Shown here piece by piece: positions 17,645-26,618 of a stretch of 64,000 bases of DNA. The position numbers and the translations under genes are program-made. Within the stretch, counting starts at the first letter, position 1; the number at the start of each line of letters is the position of its first letter. The stretch is taken from NCBI RefSeq assembly GCF_001698815.1, contig NZ_LGSI01000041.1, positions 1 through 64,000 of the forward strand, in the 5' to 3' direction. The stretch comes from Pseudomonas syringae (lineage in GTDB: Bacteria > Pseudomonadota > Gammaproteobacteria > Pseudomonadales > Pseudomonadaceae). The notes under the pieces were generated by a model that was given only the letters and a program-made list of their open reading frames with translations, did no database searches and was not told the origin of the DNA.

Positions 17645-18124
17645 TCAGATGTTCTCCAGATCGGACCACTCTTCTTCAGACATCATCTTGTCCAGCTCGA
17701 CGAGGATCAACAGTTCGCCGTTCTTGTTGCACACGCCCTGAATGAACTTGGCGGATTCGTCATTACCCACGTTTGGCGCGGTTTCGACTTCCGACTGACG
17801 CAGGTAAACCACTTCAGCCACGCTGTCGACCAGAATCCCGACCACTTGCTTGTCGGCTTCGATGATCACAACGCGCGTGTTGTCACTGACTTCAACCGGT
17901 TCCAGACCAAAACGCTGGCGGGTGTCGATGACCGTGACCACGTTGCCGCGCAAGTTGATGATGCCAAGCACATAGCTCGGCGCACCCGGCACCGGAGCGA
18001 TTTCGGTGTAGCGCAGCACTTCCTGGACCTGCATCACGTTGATGCCATACGACTCATTATCCAGGCGGAAGGTAACCCACTGCAGAATAGGATCTTCGGA
18101 ACCTTGTGCGGACGACTTCTTCAT
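17645..18124 (-). CDS. cheW: Chemotaxis coupling protein CheW
   Basis: The 159-residue protein is a single CheW domain (WVTFRLDNESYGINVMQVQE, then YVLGIINLRGNVVTVIDTRQ, then GILVDSVAEV). It links chemoreceptors to CheA in the array. Length and motifs are typical. It lies 56 bp after parP; that gap holds a small hairpin, GACGTCAAAACGTC (18159-18172). Confidence 0.96.
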   Translation of the reverse strand: MKKSSAQGSEDPILQWVTFRLDNESYGINVMQVQEVLRYTEIAPVPGAPSYVLGIINLRGNVVTVIDTRQRFGLEPVEVSDNTRVVIIEADKQVVGILVDSVAEVVYLRQSEVETAPNVGNDESAKFIQGVCNKNGELLILVELDKMMSEEEWSDLENI

Positions 18125-18180
18125 ACCCCTAACCCCTCACGTGTGTGCTGTGCAGGCGACGTCAAAACGTCATCCCATGA

Positions 18181-19053
18181 TTATTTGATTTTTTGCATTT
18201 GCTTGACCGCGCCACTGGCAATCAGCTCGGCCAACTCGGAAACGTCCACTAACGCGCACATGTGTTCAATGACCGTACCCGCCAACCAAGGGCGCTGTCC
18301 GCGATGGGCGCGCCATTTGATCTCGCTGGGATCAAGGCGCAGCGAGCGGCTGACTTGATGCACCGCCAGACCCCACTCATAGCCTTGAACGGAAATCACG
18401 TACTGCAAGCCCTGCCGGAAATCGTCGCGGTAGCGATCCGGCATGATCCAGCGCGCGGTATCCAGCACTTTCAGATTGCCGCCCTGGCTAGGCAGGATTC
18501 CGAGGAACCAGTCCGGCTGACCGAACAGCGGTGTCAGATCATGCCCGGCCAGCGGATAAATCGATCCCAGACACACCAGCGGTACCGCCAGCGTCAAACC
18601 GGCAACATCAAACAACAGGCACTCGAATGGCTCTTCAGCCCAAGCAGGTCGCCCGTCAGTGGTGGGCGGCGGCGTTGGCGTACGTTGTGCCGAAGGCAGA
18701 TACACCTCGGCCACCGGTTCGACCAAATCCACCACCGGTACCGTGATTTCTTCGACGATTGGCACCGGAGCGATATCGACCCGGGCTACGACTGGCACCA
18801 CAACCGGCGCGGCGACAGCAACCGGAACAGCTACCGGCGCGGGAGCCGCGACAGCAATGGCTATCGGAGCGGCAATTGCCAGCATCCGGGCGTCATAAGC
18901 CTGTTCTTCAAGAACCGCTGCCTCGAATTCATCGATGCTGGACAGTTCAGGCAGCTCAAACAGCTCTTCAGTGGCGTCCTGAAGCAGCGCATCCAGATAG
19001 GACTGCAGCGCCAGTTGCGGTCGTGTTGCGATTTGTACAGGCCGAAGATTCAT
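18181..19053 (-). CDS. parP: ParP: CheW-like array-positioning protein
   Basis: The 290-residue protein has an N-terminal helical segment (LALQSYLDALLQDATEELF), a long Ala/Pro/Val-rich linker (about 55-135), and a C-terminal CheW-like domain (FECLLFDVAGLTLAVPLVCL, then GYEWGLAVHQVSRSLRLDPS). In Vibrio and Pseudomonas ParP bridges the ATPase ParC to CheA and receptors, placing and stabilising polar arrays. The start MNLRPVQ at 19053 is preferred; an upstream GTG at 19068 would add five residues. It directly follows parC. Confidence 0.85.
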   Translation of the reverse strand: MNLRPVQIATRPQLALQSYLDALLQDATEELFELPELSSIDEFEAAVLEEQAYDARMLAIAAPIAIAVAAPAPVAVPVAVAAPVVVPVVARVDIAPVPIVEEITVPVVDLVEPVAEVYLPSAQRTPTPPPTTDGRPAWAEEPFECLLFDVAGLTLAVPLVCLGSIYPLAGHDLTPLFGQPDWFLGILPSQGGNLKVLDTARWIMPDRYRDDFRQGLQYVISVQGYEWGLAVHQVSRSLRLDPSEIKWRAHRGQRPWLAGTVIEHMCALVDVSELAELIASGAVKQMQKIK

Positions 19054-19096
19054 ACGGATGCCACACAATGATTGACGCGATTACCGCTTGATTGAG

Positions 19097-19124
19097 TTAT
19101 CGGCCGCAATGACGCACGACTTGA
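19097..19124 (-). promoter_or_regulatory. Probable sigma-28 promoter of parP-cheW-DUF2802
   Basis: On the minus strand a perfect -10 box GCCGATAA is preceded, 12 bases upstream, by TCAAGTCG. The spacing is one base longer than the usual 11, but TCAAG is the -35 form often seen in Pseudomonas FliA promoters. It sits in the parC-parP gap. Confidence 0.5.
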
Positions 19125-19167
19125 ATGCTTCTGCACATTGCGCGGCAAGAATGAGCAAAGGTCCACG

Positions 19168-19956
19168 TCAGGCCACCTGCGCCAGAAGCTGCTCGGACAA
19201 CAGATGCTTGAGCAGAGCGCGATAGGCCAGCACCGCACGGCTCTTGTTGTCGAACTGCGATGGCGTGACGCCGGCCCGGCTGGCATCGCGCAGACGCGTG
19301 TCGACCGGCACGTAGGCCTTCCAGACATGTTCGGGAAAGCTGTCACGGAGTAATTTGAGGGTGCCCATCGAGGCCTGGGTCCGACGGTCGAACAAGGTCG
19401 GCACGATGGTGTACGGCAACGGCGTCTTGCGTGAGCGGTTGATCATCGCCAGGGTATTGACCATGCGTTCCAGGCCTTTGACGGCCAGAAACTCGGTCTG
19501 TACCGGAATCACCAACTGCTGGCTCGCCGCCAGCGCATTGACCATCAAGACGCCCAGCAACGGTGGGCTGTCGATCAGTGCGTAATCGTAATCCTGCCAC
19601 AACTGCGCAAGGCTCTTGGCGATGACCAGGCCAAGCCCGTTCTGCCCGGGCGACTGACGCTCCAGCGTGGCCAGCGCGGTACTTGAAGGCAGCAGCGAGA
19701 TGCGTTGATCACTGGTGGGCAACAGCAGCTGACCGGGCAGCCCATCGGTGATGGCGCCCTTGTTCAGAAAAAGATCGTAGACACTGTGCTCCAGCAAGTC
19801 CGGGTCATGCCCGAAATAGCTGGTCATCGAGCCATGGGGGTCCAGATCGACAACGACCACGCGCTTGCCCGCCTCGGCCAGCAATCCGGCTAACGCGATC
19901 GTAGTGGTGGTCTTACCGACGCCACCTTTTTGGTTGGCTACTGCCCAGACTCTCAT
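19168..19956 (-). CDS. parC: ParC: ParA-like ATPase for chemotaxis array positioning
   Basis: The 262-residue protein starts MRVWAVANQKGGVGKTTTTI, a deviant Walker A typical of ParA/MinD ATPases, followed by VVVVDLDPHGSMTSYFG and YDYALIDSPPLLG. Because it sits between motD and parP, it is the ParC type that places chemotaxis arrays at the pole, not the chromosomal ParA. An upstream in-frame ATG at 19989 is less likely as the family starts at the ATPase beta-strand. Confidence 0.9.
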   Translation of the reverse strand: MRVWAVANQKGGVGKTTTTIALAGLLAEAGKRVVVVDLDPHGSMTSYFGHDPDLLEHSVYDLFLNKGAITDGLPGQLLLPTSDQRISLLPSSTALATLERQSPGQNGLGLVIAKSLAQLWQDYDYALIDSPPLLGVLMVNALAASQQLVIPVQTEFLAVKGLERMVNTLAMINRSRKTPLPYTIVPTLFDRRTQASMGTLKLLRDSFPEHVWKAYVPVDTRLRDASRAGVTPSQFDNKSRAVLAYRALLKHLLSEQLLAQVA

Positions 19957-20000
19957 GGTGTTTTTTCCTCCCGCCATGGCAATGGCCATAACGAGAATGA

Positions 20001-20891
20001 CTAGGGGGCGGGTGACGAAGAATTGACGGTATTGCTGCGCACCGCTGGCTTGACTGGCGTGATTGCAGTTTGTGTGCCAGCACGACGCATTGCGGCATCC
20101 GGTTGTGCATTGGCCGCCGTGCCCGTCGCGGTCAGGCTGCGACGCACGTCCAGGTTGCGGGAGATCACCAGCACGACCCGGCGATTGCGCCCTCGCCCTT
20201 CGGCCGTACTATTGGGAGCCACTGGCTGGAATTCGCCGTAACCGACGGACGCCATGCGCGCCGGATTGATGCCGTCCATGGCCAGCATCCTGACCACGCT
20301 GGCCGAACGCGCCGACGACAGCTCCCAGTTGCTCGGAAACTGCGCAGTGTTGATCGGCTGGTCGTCGGTAAAACCTTCGACATGAATCGGGTTGTCGAAC
20401 GGCTTGATGATCTTCGCAACCTTTTCAATGATCGCGAACGCCTTATCACTGGGCATCGCGTCGCCGCTGCCAAACAGCAGGCTCGAATTGAGCTCGACTT
20501 CGATCCACAGCTCGTTGCCACGCACCGTCATCTGATTGGATTTGATCAAGTCGCCGAACGCATCGCGCACATCATCGGCGATGGCTTTGAGTGGATCCGA
20601 GGAGTTCTGGCCAATGCCGGCATCGGTCTGGTCGCTGTCCTTGACCAGCGGCTCGGCAGGCTTGATGGTCACCGGGCGCTGCTCGCCGATGGGAATCGGC
20701 TTCATGCTGCGTTCGGTCTCGCTGAACACACCCACCAGCGCCTGGGACAGAATCTTGTACTTGCCTTCGTTCAGCGACGAGATCGAATACATCACCACGA
20801 AAAAGGCAAACAGCAAGGTGATGAAGTCGGCGTAAGACACCAGCCAACGCTCGTGATTTTCATGCTCTTCAGGCTGACGACGGCGAGCCAT
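20001..20891 (-). CDS. motD: Flagellar stator protein MotD (MotB family)
   Basis: The 296-residue protein has a single membrane helix at about 16-38. The proton-binding Asp lies in VSYADFITLLFAFFVVMYS. A periplasmic OmpA-like peptidoglycan-binding domain (about 140-250) contains VEGFTDDQPINTAQFPSNWE and GINPARMASVGYGEFQP. With MotC it forms the second stator of pseudomonads, associated with swarming. A 30-residue Ala/Thr-rich tail follows the domain. It is 6 bp downstream of motC. Confidence 0.95.
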   Translation of the reverse strand: MARRRQPEEHENHERWLVSYADFITLLFAFFVVMYSISSLNEGKYKILSQALVGVFSETERSMKPIPIGEQRPVTIKPAEPLVKDSDQTDAGIGQNSSDPLKAIADDVRDAFGDLIKSNQMTVRGNELWIEVELNSSLLFGSGDAMPSDKAFAIIEKVAKIIKPFDNPIHVEGFTDDQPINTAQFPSNWELSSARSASVVRMLAMDGINPARMASVGYGEFQPVAPNSTAEGRGRNRRVVLVISRNLDVRRSLTATGTAANAQPDAAMRRAGTQTAITPVKPAVRSNTVNSSSPAP

Positions 20892-20897
20892 AGCGTG

Positions 20898-21638
20898 TTA
20901 CTCCATGAAACCTTGCAGCTTGAGTTCGATGGAGCGCGGGTTTTCACCCTCGGCGATGGACAGCAGGCCTTCCAAAAGCATTTCACGATAGCGCGACTGG
21001 CGCATGGCGATCGCCTTGAGCTTGTTGGCAACCGGCAACAGAATCAGGTTGGCCGAGGCCACACCATAAATGGTCGCGACAAACGCCACGGCGATACCGC
21101 TGCCCAGCTGGCTCGGGTCGGCCAGGTTGCCCATGACATGGATCAGGCCCATCACCGCGCCGATGATGCCGACCGTAGGTGCATAGCCGCCCATGCTTTC
21201 GAAGACTTTGGCAGCCTGGATATCGCGGGTTTCCTGGGTGATGAAATCCACTTCCAGAATGCTGCGAATCGCTTGCGGTTCCGCGCCATCGACCAGCAAT
21301 TGCAGGCCTTTGCGGGCATAAGAATCAGGTTCGGTATCGGCAATCGTTTCCAGGCCGAGCAGGCCTTCCTTGCGGGCGGTAAGGCTCCAGCTGACGACTC
21401 GGTCGATGCCGCCTGCCAGATCGATGCGCGGCGGGAACAGAATCCAGCCGACAATTTGAATGGCGCGCATAAAGGCGCTCATTGGCGACTGGAGCATTGA
21501 CGCACCCAGCGTCCCGCCCAGCACGATCAACGCCGCCGGACCATTGAGCAGCGCGCCCAGATGTCCACCTTCGAGAAAGTTACCGCCAATGATTGCTACA
21601 AATGCGAGGGTCAGGCCGATCAGACTCAATATATCCAT
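20898..21638 (-). CDS. motC: Flagellar stator protein MotC (MotA family)
   Basis: The 246-residue protein has four membrane helices. N-terminal [19 protein letters not shown] and the late helix pair GGYAPTVGIIGAVMGLIHVM / GIAVAFVATIYGVASANLIL are typical of MotA/ExbB proteins. It forms the proton-driven stator with MotD. Its ATG overlaps the cheB stop by 1 base (TGATG). Confidence 0.95.
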   Translation of the reverse strand: MDILSLIGLTLAFVAIIGGNFLEGGHLGALLNGPAALIVLGGTLGASMLQSPMSAFMRAIQIVGWILFPPRIDLAGGIDRVVSWSLTARKEGLLGLETIADTEPDSYARKGLQLLVDGAEPQAIRSILEVDFITQETRDIQAAKVFESMGGYAPTVGIIGAVMGLIHVMGNLADPSQLGSGIAVAFVATIYGVASANLILLPVANKLKAIAMRQSRYREMLLEGLLSIAEGENPRSIELKLQGFME

Positions 21639-22774
21639 CAGATACATGCCTCGACCAGATGCCTGCCGATATCATCCAGGCTGTACACCGCATCGGCCAG
21701 GTCGGCTTTGACGATGGCCATGGGCATGCCGTAGATCACGCAGCTCGCTTCATCCTGAGCCCAGATGTGACTGCCGCCTTGCTTGAGCAGGCGCGCACCT
21801 TCACGACCGTCAGCGCCCATGCCGGTCAGCACCACGGCCAGCACTTTGTCGCCATAGGACTTGGCTGCGGAACCGAAGGTAATGTCCACGCAGGGTTTGT
21901 AATTGAGGCGTTCGTCACCGGGCAGAATCTTCACCGCGCCACGGCCATCGATCATCATCTGCTTGCCACCCGGCGCCAGCAGGGCCAGGCCCGGACGCAG
22001 GATGTCGCCGTCTTCAGCTTCCTTGACGCTGATGCGGCACAGCTTGTCCAGGCGTTCGGCGAAAGCCTTGGTGAACGCTGCGGGCATGTGCTGGATCAGT
22101 ACGATAGGCGCCGGGAAGTTGGCGGGCAGTTGCGTCAGGACCCGTTGCAGCGCGACCGGGCCGCCGGTGGACGTGCCGATGGCGACCAGCTTGTAGGCTT
22201 TGCGTTTCGGCGCTGGGGACGAAGGCGCGTGACTGCTTGCGGCGGCTGGCGCCGACGAGGCCGCCGGACGTGGGGCCAGAATGCTGCGAGCCGTGACAGG
22301 CGCGCTGTGCTTACTGGTGGTGGCCGGTGCGGCCGCCGGTGTCGGTGCTGGTGCGCTGTAACTGCCCAGGCGCCGATTACTGCGGGAAATGCTGTGCACT
22401 TTTTCGCACAGCATTTGCTTGACCTTCTCGGGATTGCGCGAGATGTCTTCAAAATTCTTGGGCAGGAAATCCACCGCGCCGGCGTCCAGTGCATCCAGCG
22501 TAACGCGGGCACCTTCGTGGGTCAGCGAGGAGAACATCAATACCGGGGTCGGACAGCGCTGCATGATATGACGCACGGCAGTGATGCCATCCATCATCGG
22601 CATTTCGTAGTCCATGGTGATCACATCAGGCTTGAGCGCCAGTGCCTGTTCGATCGCTTCCTTGCCGTTGGTTGCCGTACCGACAACCTGGATGTTCGGG
22701 TCCGAAGAAAGAATTTCCGTGACGCGGCGGCGGAAAAAACCGGAATCATCCACCACCAGGACCTTAACTGCCAT
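21638..22774 (-). CDS. cheB: Chemotaxis response regulator protein-glutamate methylesterase CheB
   Basis: The 378-residue protein has an N-terminal receiver domain ([20 protein letters not shown]; phospho-acceptor Asp55 in [13 protein letters not shown]). A long Ala/Pro/Ser linker (about 145-185) follows, then a methylesterase domain with catalytic Ser in [14 protein letters not shown]. It demethylates receptors during adaptation. The linker is longer than in enteric CheB. No cheR is in the window. Confidence 0.96.
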   Translation of the reverse strand: MAVKVLVVDDSGFFRRRVTEILSSDPNIQVVGTATNGKEAIEQALALKPDVITMDYEMPMMDGITAVRHIMQRCPTPVLMFSSLTHEGARVTLDALDAGAVDFLPKNFEDISRNPEKVKQMLCEKVHSISRSNRRLGSYSAPAPTPAAAPATTSKHSAPVTARSILAPRPAASSAPAAASSHAPSSPAPKRKAYKLVAIGTSTGGPVALQRVLTQLPANFPAPIVLIQHMPAAFTKAFAERLDKLCRISVKEAEDGDILRPGLALLAPGGKQMMIDGRGAVKILPGDERLNYKPCVDITFGSAAKSYGDKVLAVVLTGMGADGREGARLLKQGGSHIWAQDEASCVIYGMPMAIVKADLADAVYSLDDIGRHLVEACI

Positions 22775-22792
22775 AAACACTCCATTAGGTTA

Positions 22793-22816
22793 CGCGGGCG
22801 ACACACGTCGCCCGCG
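22793..22816. promoter_or_regulatory. Perfect hairpin in the cheA-cheB gap
   Basis: CGCGGGCGAC-ACAC-GTCGCCCGCG is a 10-bp perfect stem occupying the middle of the 51-bp gap between cheA and cheB. It lacks a T tract, so it is more likely an mRNA stability or partial-attenuation element that sets CheB relative to CheA. Confidence 0.55.
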
Positions 22817-22825
22817 ACACCAGAA

Positions 22826-25111
22826 TCAAATACGCCGGGCGGCGTAACGCTTGAGCATGCTCGGTACATCGAGAATCAAGGCGATGCGACCGTCACCGGT
22901 AATGGTGGCGCCCGACATGCCTGGCGTACCTTGCAACATCTTGCCCAGCGGCTTGATTACCACTTCTTCCTGACCTACCAGCTGATCGACGACAAAACCG
23001 ATGCGCTGGGTGCCGACCGACAGGATCACCACATGACCTTCGCGCTGCTCTTCGTGAGCGGCCGAGCTGATCAGCCAGCGCTTGAGGTAGAACAGTGGCA
23101 GGGCCTTGTCGCGCACGATAACCACTTCCTGACCATCGACGACGTTGGTGGTCGACAGGTCCAGGTGGAAGATCTCGTTGACGTTGACCAGCGGGAAAGC
23201 AAACGCCTGGTTGCCCAGCATCACCATCAACGTCGGCATGATCGCCAGGGTCAACGGCACCTTGATGACGATCTTCGAGCCCTGGCCCTTGGTGGAGTAG
23301 ATATTGATTGTGCCGTTGAGCTGGGCGATCTTGGTTTTCACCACGTCCATGCCCACGCCACGACCCGACACATCGGAGATCTCGGTCTTGGTCGAGAAAC
23401 CCGGTGCAAAGATCAAGTTGTAGCAGTCGCTATCGCTCAGGCGATCGGCCGCGTCCTTGTCCATCACGCCGCGTTTGACCGCGATGGCGCGCAGGACATT
23501 GGGGTCCATGCCTTTACCGTCATCGGAAATCGACAGCAGGATATGGTCGCCTTCCTGTTCCGCCGAGAGAATCACACGACCGCCACGGGATTTGCCTGAG
23601 GCTTCGCGCTCTTCCGGAGTTTCGATACCGTGGTCCACCGCGTTGCGCACCAAGTGGACCAGCGGATCGGCAAGGGCCTCGACGAGGTTCTTGTCCAGGT
23701 CGGTTTCTTCGCCGACCAGTTCCAGGTTGATCTCTTTCTTGAGCTGGCGGGCCAGGTCGCGAACCAGACGCGGGAAGCGCCCGAAAACCTTCTTGATCGG
23801 CTGCATGCGGGTTTTCATCACCGCAGTCTGCAGATCGGCGGTGACCACATCCAGGTTGGAAACCGCCTTGGACATGGCTTCATCGCCACTGTTCAGGCCC
23901 AGGCGTACCAGACGGTTACGCACCAACACCAGTTCGCCGACCATGTTCATGATCTCGTCCAGGCGCGCGGTATCAACCCGCACGGTGGTTTCCGCTTCGG
24001 AAGCCGGTTTGTCTGGACTCGCCGCAGCCGGTGCCTTGGCCGGAACAGGTGCCGCCGCTTTGGCTGGAGCTGGAGCCGGAGCTGGCGCAGCTGCCGGAGC
24101 AGGCGCTGGAGCCGGTTTGGCTGCGGCAACCGGAGCAGGCGCCGGCTTGGCAACAACTGCCGCGACGGGCGCGGCAGCTATGGCTTCAGGCTCGAACTTG
24201 CCTTTGCCGTGCAGCTGATCCAGCAGGTCTTCGAATTCGTTATCAGAGATTTCGTTGCTGGTCGACGCAGCCGGAGCAACCGGCGCTGCAACGGCAGCAG
24301 CGGCAGGCGCAGGCGTTACCGCAGCAGCAGCGTCAAACGAGCCCTTACCATGCAACTGATCCAGCAAGGCTTCGAATTCATCGTCGGTGATTTCATTGCT
24401 GGCGGCAGCGCCGGTGCTGGCAGCTGGAGCCGCAGCAACCACTGGCGTTGCGACGGCGTCGACCGCGAACTGGCCTTTGCCATGCAATTGATCGAGCAGC
24501 GATTCAAATTCCTGGTCGCTGATTTCATCACTGGCCGCTGCCGAAGCAGGAGCAGCAACCGGGGCTACCGGCGCAGGCGCACTGGCTGATTCGGCGGCCT
24601 GAGCCTTGACGGCATTCAGCGAGTCGAGCAGCAGCTCGAATTCGTTGTCGGTAATTTCATCGGAAGCCGGAGCAGGCGCTTCCTCGACCGCTGCCGGAGC
24701 AACAGCCACTTCATCTGCAGATGCAGGCTCGGCCAGACGCGCCAGCGCGGCCAGCAATTCCGGCGTGGCGGGTGTGACTTCGGTACGCTCGCGAACCTCG
24801 CTGAACATGCCGTTGACCGCATCCAGTGCTTCGAGCACCACGTCCATCAATTCGGAGTCGACGCGACGTTCACCCTTGCGCAGGATGTCGAAGACGTTCT
24901 CGGCGATGTGGCAGCACTCCACCAGCTCATGGAGCTGGAGGAAGCCGGCGCCGCCTTTTACAGTGTGAAAACCGCGAAAAATTGCATTAAGCAAGTCTGC
25001 ATCATCAGGTCGGCTTTCCAGCTCGACCAGCTGTTCGGACAATTGCTCCAGAATTTCGCCGGCCTCTACCAGAAAATCCTGAAGGATTTCTTCATCGGCG
25101 CCGAAGCTCAT
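22826..25111 (-). CDS. cheA: Chemotaxis histidine kinase CheA
   Basis: The 761-residue kinase has an N-terminal HPt domain with phospho-His49 (FRGFHTVKGGAGFLQL). A low-complexity region at about 130-370 carries four copies of an acidic motif of the form [DN]EI[ST]DxEFExLLDxL, at residues 151-166, 195-213, 239-257 and 286-304; three end HGKG. Dimerisation (from about 380), ATPase (LVRNAVDHGIETPEER; DVSGRGVGMDVV) and CheW-like domains follow. The repeats sit where enteric CheA has its CheY/CheB-binding P2 domain and may do that job. It phosphorylates CheY and CheB from the same operon. Confidence 0.97.
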   Translation of the reverse strand: MSFGADEEILQDFLVEAGEILEQLSEQLVELESRPDDADLLNAIFRGFHTVKGGAGFLQLHELVECCHIAENVFDILRKGERRVDSELMDVVLEALDAVNGMFSEVRERTEVTPATPELLAALARLAEPASADEVAVAPAAVEEAPAPASDEITDNEFELLLDSLNAVKAQAAESASAPAPVAPVAAPASAAASDEISDQEFESLLDQLHGKGQFAVDAVATPVVAAAPAASTGAAASNEITDDEFEALLDQLHGKGSFDAAAAVTPAPAAAAVAAPVAPAASTSNEISDNEFEDLLDQLHGKGKFEPEAIAAAPVAAVVAKPAPAPVAAAKPAPAPAPAAAPAPAPAPAKAAAPVPAKAPAAASPDKPASEAETTVRVDTARLDEIMNMVGELVLVRNRLVRLGLNSGDEAMSKAVSNLDVVTADLQTAVMKTRMQPIKKVFGRFPRLVRDLARQLKKEINLELVGEETDLDKNLVEALADPLVHLVRNAVDHGIETPEEREASGKSRGGRVILSAEQEGDHILLSISDDGKGMDPNVLRAIAVKRGVMDKDAADRLSDSDCYNLIFAPGFSTKTEISDVSGRGVGMDVVKTKIAQLNGTINIYSTKGQGSKIVIKVPLTLAIMPTLMVMLGNQAFAFPLVNVNEIFHLDLSTTNVVDGQEVVIVRDKALPLFYLKRWLISSAAHEEQREGHVVILSVGTQRIGFVVDQLVGQEEVVIKPLGKMLQGTPGMSGATITGDGRIALILDVPSMLKRYAARRI

Positions 25112-25144
25112 TGGGGTGCTCCCTAAAATTAACCGTCAACAGAC

Positions 25145-25933
25145 CTAGAAGCCAAGGCTCGATAGCAGATCGTCTACATCGTCCTGTCCGGACACAACGT
25201 CTTCCCGTTTATCGGCATGAATCTGCGGACCTTCACCCTGAGAGAGACCTTTTTGTGGATCTTTTTCTGCGAGGATGGATTCATCGTCATGTTCGATGCC
25301 TGCAAAGCGATCGACCTGACTGGCCATGAGCACCAACTTGAGCAGATTGCTTTCAACTTCAGTGACCAATTGCGTGACGCGTTTGATGACCTGACCGGTG
25401 AGGTCCTGGTAATCCTGAGCCAGCAGAATGTCATTGAGGTGGGCAGCGACCTCGTGGGTTTCCCGCTCGCTACGCGTCAAAAAGCCGTCGACGCGTTTAG
25501 CCAGCTCACGAAACTCTTCAGCGCCGATTTCCCGACGCATGAAACGTCCCCAGTCCTGGCTCAACGCTTTGGCGTCGGTACTCAAGCCATTCATCAAGGG
25601 CGTACTCAGCTCTACCAGATCCATCGTCCGGTTGGCGGCGTTTTCAGTCAGTTTGACAACATACGACAAGCGCTCGGTAGCATCCGTGATCTGGGACACT
25701 TCCTCGGCCTGGGGCATATTCGGGTCAATCTGGAAATTGACGATTGCGCTGTGCAGCTCACGGGTGAGCTTGCCGACTTCCTGATACAAGCCGCGATCAC
25801 GAGTCTGGTTCAGTTCATGGATCAATTGCACGGCTTCGCCGAAACGGCCTTTTTCAAGGCACATCACCAGCTGATGCGCGTGTTTTTTCAGGGTTGACTC
25901 AAAGTCGCCCTGTGATGACTCTTTATGCTCCAT
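25145..25933 (-). CDS. cheZ: Chemotaxis phosphatase CheZ
   Basis: The 262-residue helical protein has the phosphatase motif LAQDYQDLTGQVIKRV, whose Asp and Gln act on phospho-CheY. The C-terminus is the CheY-binding helix VDDLLSSLGF, joined by a flexible linker. It dephosphorylates CheY-P. It lies 19 bp after cheY. Confidence 0.96.
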   Translation of the reverse strand: MEHKESSQGDFESTLKKHAHQLVMCLEKGRFGEAVQLIHELNQTRDRGLYQEVGKLTRELHSAIVNFQIDPNMPQAEEVSQITDATERLSYVVKLTENAANRTMDLVELSTPLMNGLSTDAKALSQDWGRFMRREIGAEEFRELAKRVDGFLTRSERETHEVAAHLNDILLAQDYQDLTGQVIKRVTQLVTEVESNLLKLVLMASQVDRFAGIEHDDESILAEKDPQKGLSQGEGPQIHADKREDVVSGQDDVDDLLSSLGF

Positions 25934-25952
25934 AGCACCCTCGCGGCAAACA

Positions 25953-26327
25953 TCAGCTATTGACGCGCTCGAAGATCTTTTCGATCTTTTCTTTCAGCAC
26001 TTGGGCGGTAAATGGCTTCACGACATAACCGTTGACGCCAGCCTGGGCGGCTTCGATGATCTGGTCGCGCTTGGCTTCGGCCGTGACCATCAGCACCGGA
26101 AGGTGCTTGAGTCGTTCATCGGCGCGCACCTGACGCAACAAGTCGATGCCGGACATGCCAGGCATGTTCCAGTCAGTCACCAGAAAATCGAAAGCGCCGC
26201 TCTGCAACATTGGCAGCGCGGTGATTCCGTCATCGGCTTCGGCCGTGTTGGTGAATCCCAAATCACGCAACAGGTTCTTGATGATCCGCCGCATCGTTGA
26301 GAAGTCATCAACGATGAGGATTTTCAT
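25953..26327 (-). CDS. cheY: Chemotaxis response regulator CheY
   Basis: The 124-residue single receiver domain has [20 protein letters not shown] (acidic pocket Asp7/Asp8), phospho-acceptor Asp52 in [10 protein letters not shown], and the conserved Lys in YVVKPF. Phospho-CheY binds FliM/FliN and changes rotation. The ATG at 26327 gives the family's standard N-terminus; an in-frame start 24 bases upstream is unlikely. Confidence 0.97.
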   Translation of the reverse strand: MKILIVDDFSTMRRIIKNLLRDLGFTNTAEADDGITALPMLQSGAFDFLVTDWNMPGMSGIDLLRQVRADERLKHLPVLMVTAEAKRDQIIEAAQAGVNGYVVKPFTAQVLKEKIEKIFERVNS

Positions 26328-26362
26328 GTTCTTGTCCAATTCGACCTCCAAGCAGTCTTTAA

Positions 26363-26383
26363 CGCGTTCAGCACCTGAACGCG
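26363..26383. promoter_or_regulatory. Hairpin in the fliA-cheY gap
   Basis: CGCGTTCAG-CAC-CTGAACGCG is a perfect 9-bp stem 36 bp upstream of cheY, in the 291-bp gap after fliA. It lacks a T tract. No sigma-28 or sigma-54 boxes were found in the rest of the gap. Confidence 0.5.
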
Positions 26384-26618
26384 CTGTTCAATCAATACCG
26401 GCACAGCTCACATCGGCTGCACTAAAACGACGACGGGCTTGGTAAATCAACAGTCAAGAAACCGGGCAGCAGCTCGGCGTGCCGCCAGAAAGGTAAAACC
26501 CTTTCCAACAACTCGCAGTAGTGCCAATGACCGGTTCCCGCCTTGTCCATCTCCCCACACAACGCTTTGCACAGCCGGCCTACACGCACGGCGCAACCCT
26601 ACGGATGCGCCACACCTG

